From positions 1 to 7,423 of the forward strand of contig JAKBCG010000120.1 in assembly GCA_021808035.1 (NCBI GenBank): a DNA stretch of 7,423 bases, written 5' to 3'. Below the pieces are notes generated by a model. That model made no database searches. It was not told where the DNA came from and saw only the letters and a program-made list of their open reading frames with translations. A program made the translations under genes and the position numbers. The DNA is from Pseudomonadota bacterium. GTDB lineage: Bacteria; Pseudomonadota; Gammaproteobacteria; Steroidobacterales; Steroidobacteraceae. Positions 5,764 to 7,423 of this stretch are shown here, piece by piece (position 1 is the stretch's first letter; each line of letters begins with the position of its first letter).

Positions 5764-6933
5764 ATGACGACGGCGACGAATTCCCCGACCGGCACGCCCC
5801 CGAGCCATCTCGCCCGGGTGTTCGCCCAGTACCCGATCGACGTCGTCCGGGGCGACGGCGTGTGGATCCTGGCGCGCGACGGGCGCAAATTCCTCGACTT
5901 CTACGGCGGTCACGCGGTCGCGGGCCTGGGGTACGGTCATCCGCGCTGGCTCGCCGCGCTCGAACGCCAGGCACGGCAGATCGCGTTCCAGACGAATGCG
6001 CTGCCGATCGCGATACGCGAACGGGCGGCCGCGAAACTCGTGAAATTCGCCGGCCTCGGCCTCGACACCGTGTTCTGGGTCAACAGCGGCGCGGAAGCGA
6101 ACGAAAACGCGCTGCGAATGGCGTTCAAGATCACCGGCCGCACGAAGGCGGTCGCGCTCGAACACGGCTGGCACGGCCGCACCGCGGCCGCCGGGGCGGT
6201 CACCTGGGGCGCGATCGAGAAGTGGTACGCGTTCCCGCGCCGCCCGTTCGACGTCACGTTCGCCCCCCGCGCCGATCCGGCCGCGATCGATTCGATCGTC
6301 GACCGCGACACCGCGGCGGTGATCGTCGAGCCCGTTCAGGGCGTCGGCGGCGCCTACGACCTCGGCAAGCCGATGCTCGAGGCCCTGCGCCGACGCTGCG
6401 ACGAGGTCGGTGCGCTGCTGATCTTCGACGAAGTGCAATGCGGGATGGGGCGTACCGGGAGCGCGTTCGCCGCGAATCACTACGGCATCGCGCCGGACAT
6501 GCTGACCTCGGCGAAGGCGCTCGGCAACGGCTTCCCGGTCGCGGCGCTGCTGATGTCGCGACGGGTCGCGCGACAGATCCAGATTGACGACATGGGCACG
6601 ACGTTCGGCGGAGGCCCGATGGCCTGCGCGGTCGCCGAAGCGGTGATCGATGCGATCGAGTCGGAATCGCTGCTCGCGAACGTGCGCACCGTATCGGCGT
6701 ACCTGCGCGCCCATTGCCGCGTCGGCCCGGTGACCGGTGTCCAAGGTCTCGGCTTCCTGCTCGGCTTGCAGACCAGCCGGCCGGCCAAGGAGGTACAGGC
6801 CGCGCTGATCGACAAGCAGATCCTGGCGGGCACGAGCGGCGATCCGCACGTGCTGCGGCTGCTGCCCGCGTACATCCTGACCGAAGGACACGTCGATCGG
6901 CTGTGCGAAGCGCTCGCGCAGATCAGCCCATGA
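5764..6933 (+). CDS. argD: N-acyl-ornithine aminotransferase (class III PLP)
   Basis: ArgD moves an amino group from glutamate to N-acyl-glutamate semialdehyde, giving N-acyl-ornithine. The 389-residue product shows the class III aminotransferase motifs in order: FYGGHAVAGLGYGHP (46-60), WVNSGAEANENALRMA (105-120, PLP phosphate site), HGWHGRT (134-140), VEPVQGVGG (188-196), FDEVQCGMGRTG (221-232, with Asp222 at the pyridine nitrogen) and SAKALGNGFPVAA (249-261), where Lys251 forms the Schiff base. Family enzymes often use acetyl- and succinyl-ornithine alike, so it fits either form of the pathway. Residues 1-13 are a Thr/Ser/Pro tail similar to the start of ArgG. It begins nine bases after argC and its stop overlaps the carbamoyltransferase ATG. 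Confidence 0.94.
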   Translation: MTTATNSPTGTPPSHLARVFAQYPIDVVRGDGVWILARDGRKFLDFYGGHAVAGLGYGHPRWLAALERQARQIAFQTNALPIAIRERAAAKLVKFAGLGLDTVFWVNSGAEANENALRMAFKITGRTKAVALEHGWHGRTAAAGAVTWGAIEKWYAFPRRPFDVTFAPRADPAAIDSIVDRDTAAVIVEPVQGVGGAYDLGKPMLEALRRRCDEVGALLIFDEVQCGMGRTGSAFAANHYGIAPDMLTSAKALGNGFPVAALLMSRRVARQIQIDDMGTTFGGGPMACAVAEAVIDAIESESLLANVRTVSAYLRAHCRVGPVTGVQGLGFLLGLQTSRPAKEVQAALIDKQILAGTSGDPHVLRLLPAYILTEGHVDRLCEALAQISP

Positions 6934-7423
6934 GACGCTTCCTCGACCTCGCCGATTTCACCCGCGAAGAGATCCTCGATCTGCTCGCGCTCGCGCAGTC
7001 CTTGCAGGATGCGCCGCAGCCGCGCGCGCTCGCCGGCAAGACACTCGGCCTGCTGTTCTTCAATCCGAGCTTGCGGACGCTGGCGTCGTTCCAGGCGGGC
7101 ATGGCCCGCCTCGGCGGCAGCTCGTTCGTGATCACGCCGGGACAGGGAACCTGGCAGCTCGAGACGCGGATGAACGCGGTGATGAACGGCGGCGCGGCCG
7201 AGCACATCCGAGAGGCGATTCCCGTGCTCGCGTCCTACTGCGATGCGCTCGGCGTGCGCGCGTTCGCCGAGGGCCGCAACCTCGATCTCGACCTCGGCGA
7301 GTCGCTGTTCCGCACGATCGATGCGCTGTGCGAGAAACCGCTCGTGAACCTCGAGTCCGCCGTCAATCACCCCTGCCAGGCGCTCGCCGACTGGCGAACG
7401 CTCGACGAGATCGGCGTGCCGCG
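6930..7423 (+). CDS. N-acyl-ornithine carbamoyltransferase, probably succinyl type (3' end beyond window)
   Basis: The visible 164 residues are the N-terminal carbamoyl-phosphate half of a transcarbamylase. FFNPSLRTLASFQAG (43-57) carries the S-x-R-T phosphate motif, GQGTWQLE (71-78) and VMNGGAAEH (84-92) match the acyl-ornithine subfamily, and HPCQ (147-150) is the HPxQ motif. The alignment tracks Bacteroides fragilis succinylornithine transcarbamylase (FFNSSLRTR, GAWKLE, VIMDGDKPEH) without gaps. At its Pro90 position, where Xanthomonas acetylornithine transcarbamylase has Glu92, this protein has Ala90. Pro/Glu exchange there is reported to switch specificity, and small residues in place of Glu favour succinyl-ornithine, so a succinyl substrate is predicted. 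The residue after SLRT is Leu, usually Arg. It would make N-acyl-citrulline, to be deacylated before ArgG. It overlaps argD by ATGA. Confidence 0.88.
   Translation, partial: MRRFLDLADFTREEILDLLALAQSLQDAPQPRALAGKTLGLLFFNPSLRTLASFQAGMARLGGSSFVITPGQGTWQLETRMNAVMNGGAAEHIREAIPVLASYCDALGVRAFAEGRNLDLDLGESLFRTIDALCEKPLVNLESAVNHPCQALADWRTLDEIGVP

Larger units (their letters stand above)
1915..7423 (+). other. Arginine biosynthesis operon argR-argG-unknown-argC-argD-carbamoyltransferase
   Basis: Six same-strand genes are packed with gaps of 8 and 9 bases and three ATGA overlaps, and the only visible operator/promoter is before argR. No terminator-like hairpin plus T-tract lies between genes. The set covers the middle and late pathway; acyl-glutamate synthase, kinase, deacylase and argH are not in the window and probably follow. 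Confidence 0.85.

Overview
The window is very GC-rich (about 70% by eye), densely coded bacterial DNA. It fits a free-living proteobacterium: it carries an ArgR-type repressor with E. coli-like ARG-box geometry, an RraA-family protein and a lysine/arginine/alanine-rich histone H1-like protein. The lineage is an inference. Several arginine enzymes carry motif variants that I associate with the Bacteroidetes-like, carbamoylate-before-deacylation version of the pathway rather than with standard proteobacterial enzymes.

Layout: (1) Positions 1-316, minus strand, hold the start of a histone H1-like basic repeat protein that runs off the left edge. (2) A 178-base divergent spacer follows, then an RraA/HMG-aldolase family gene (495-1004, plus). 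(3) A spacer with a G10 tract leads to a Yip1-like multi-spanning membrane protein (1113-1763). (4) A 150-base regulatory region holds a 17-bp tandem repeat, a consensus TTGACA -35 and two ARG-box-like palindromes 21 bp apart. (5) From 1915 to the right edge lies one tightly packed arginine operon: argR, argG, a gene of unknown function (3608-4696), argC, argD, and the start of an N-acyl-ornithine carbamoyltransferase gene. Three junctions are ATGA overlaps and two are gaps of 8-9 bases.

How the genes fit together: ArgC and ArgD make N-acyl-ornithine from N-acyl-glutamyl phosphate. The last gene would carbamoylate the still-acylated ornithine to N-acyl-citrulline. After deacylation by an enzyme not in the window, ArgG condenses citrulline with aspartate. 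ArgR, encoded first, probably represses the whole operon including itself. In the carbamoyltransferase, the position known to decide acetyl- versus succinyl-ornithine specificity is alanine, which points to succinylated intermediates.

The most interesting item is the 362-residue protein between argG and argC. It has a BioD-like P-loop (GTCMEAGKT) behind a probably beta-rich N-terminal domain, and it is translationally coupled on both sides to core arginine enzymes. I cannot assign its function. It is a candidate for a missing pathway step, such as making or activating the N-acyl group. No acyl-glutamate synthase, acyl-glutamate kinase, deacylase or argH is visible before the window ends.
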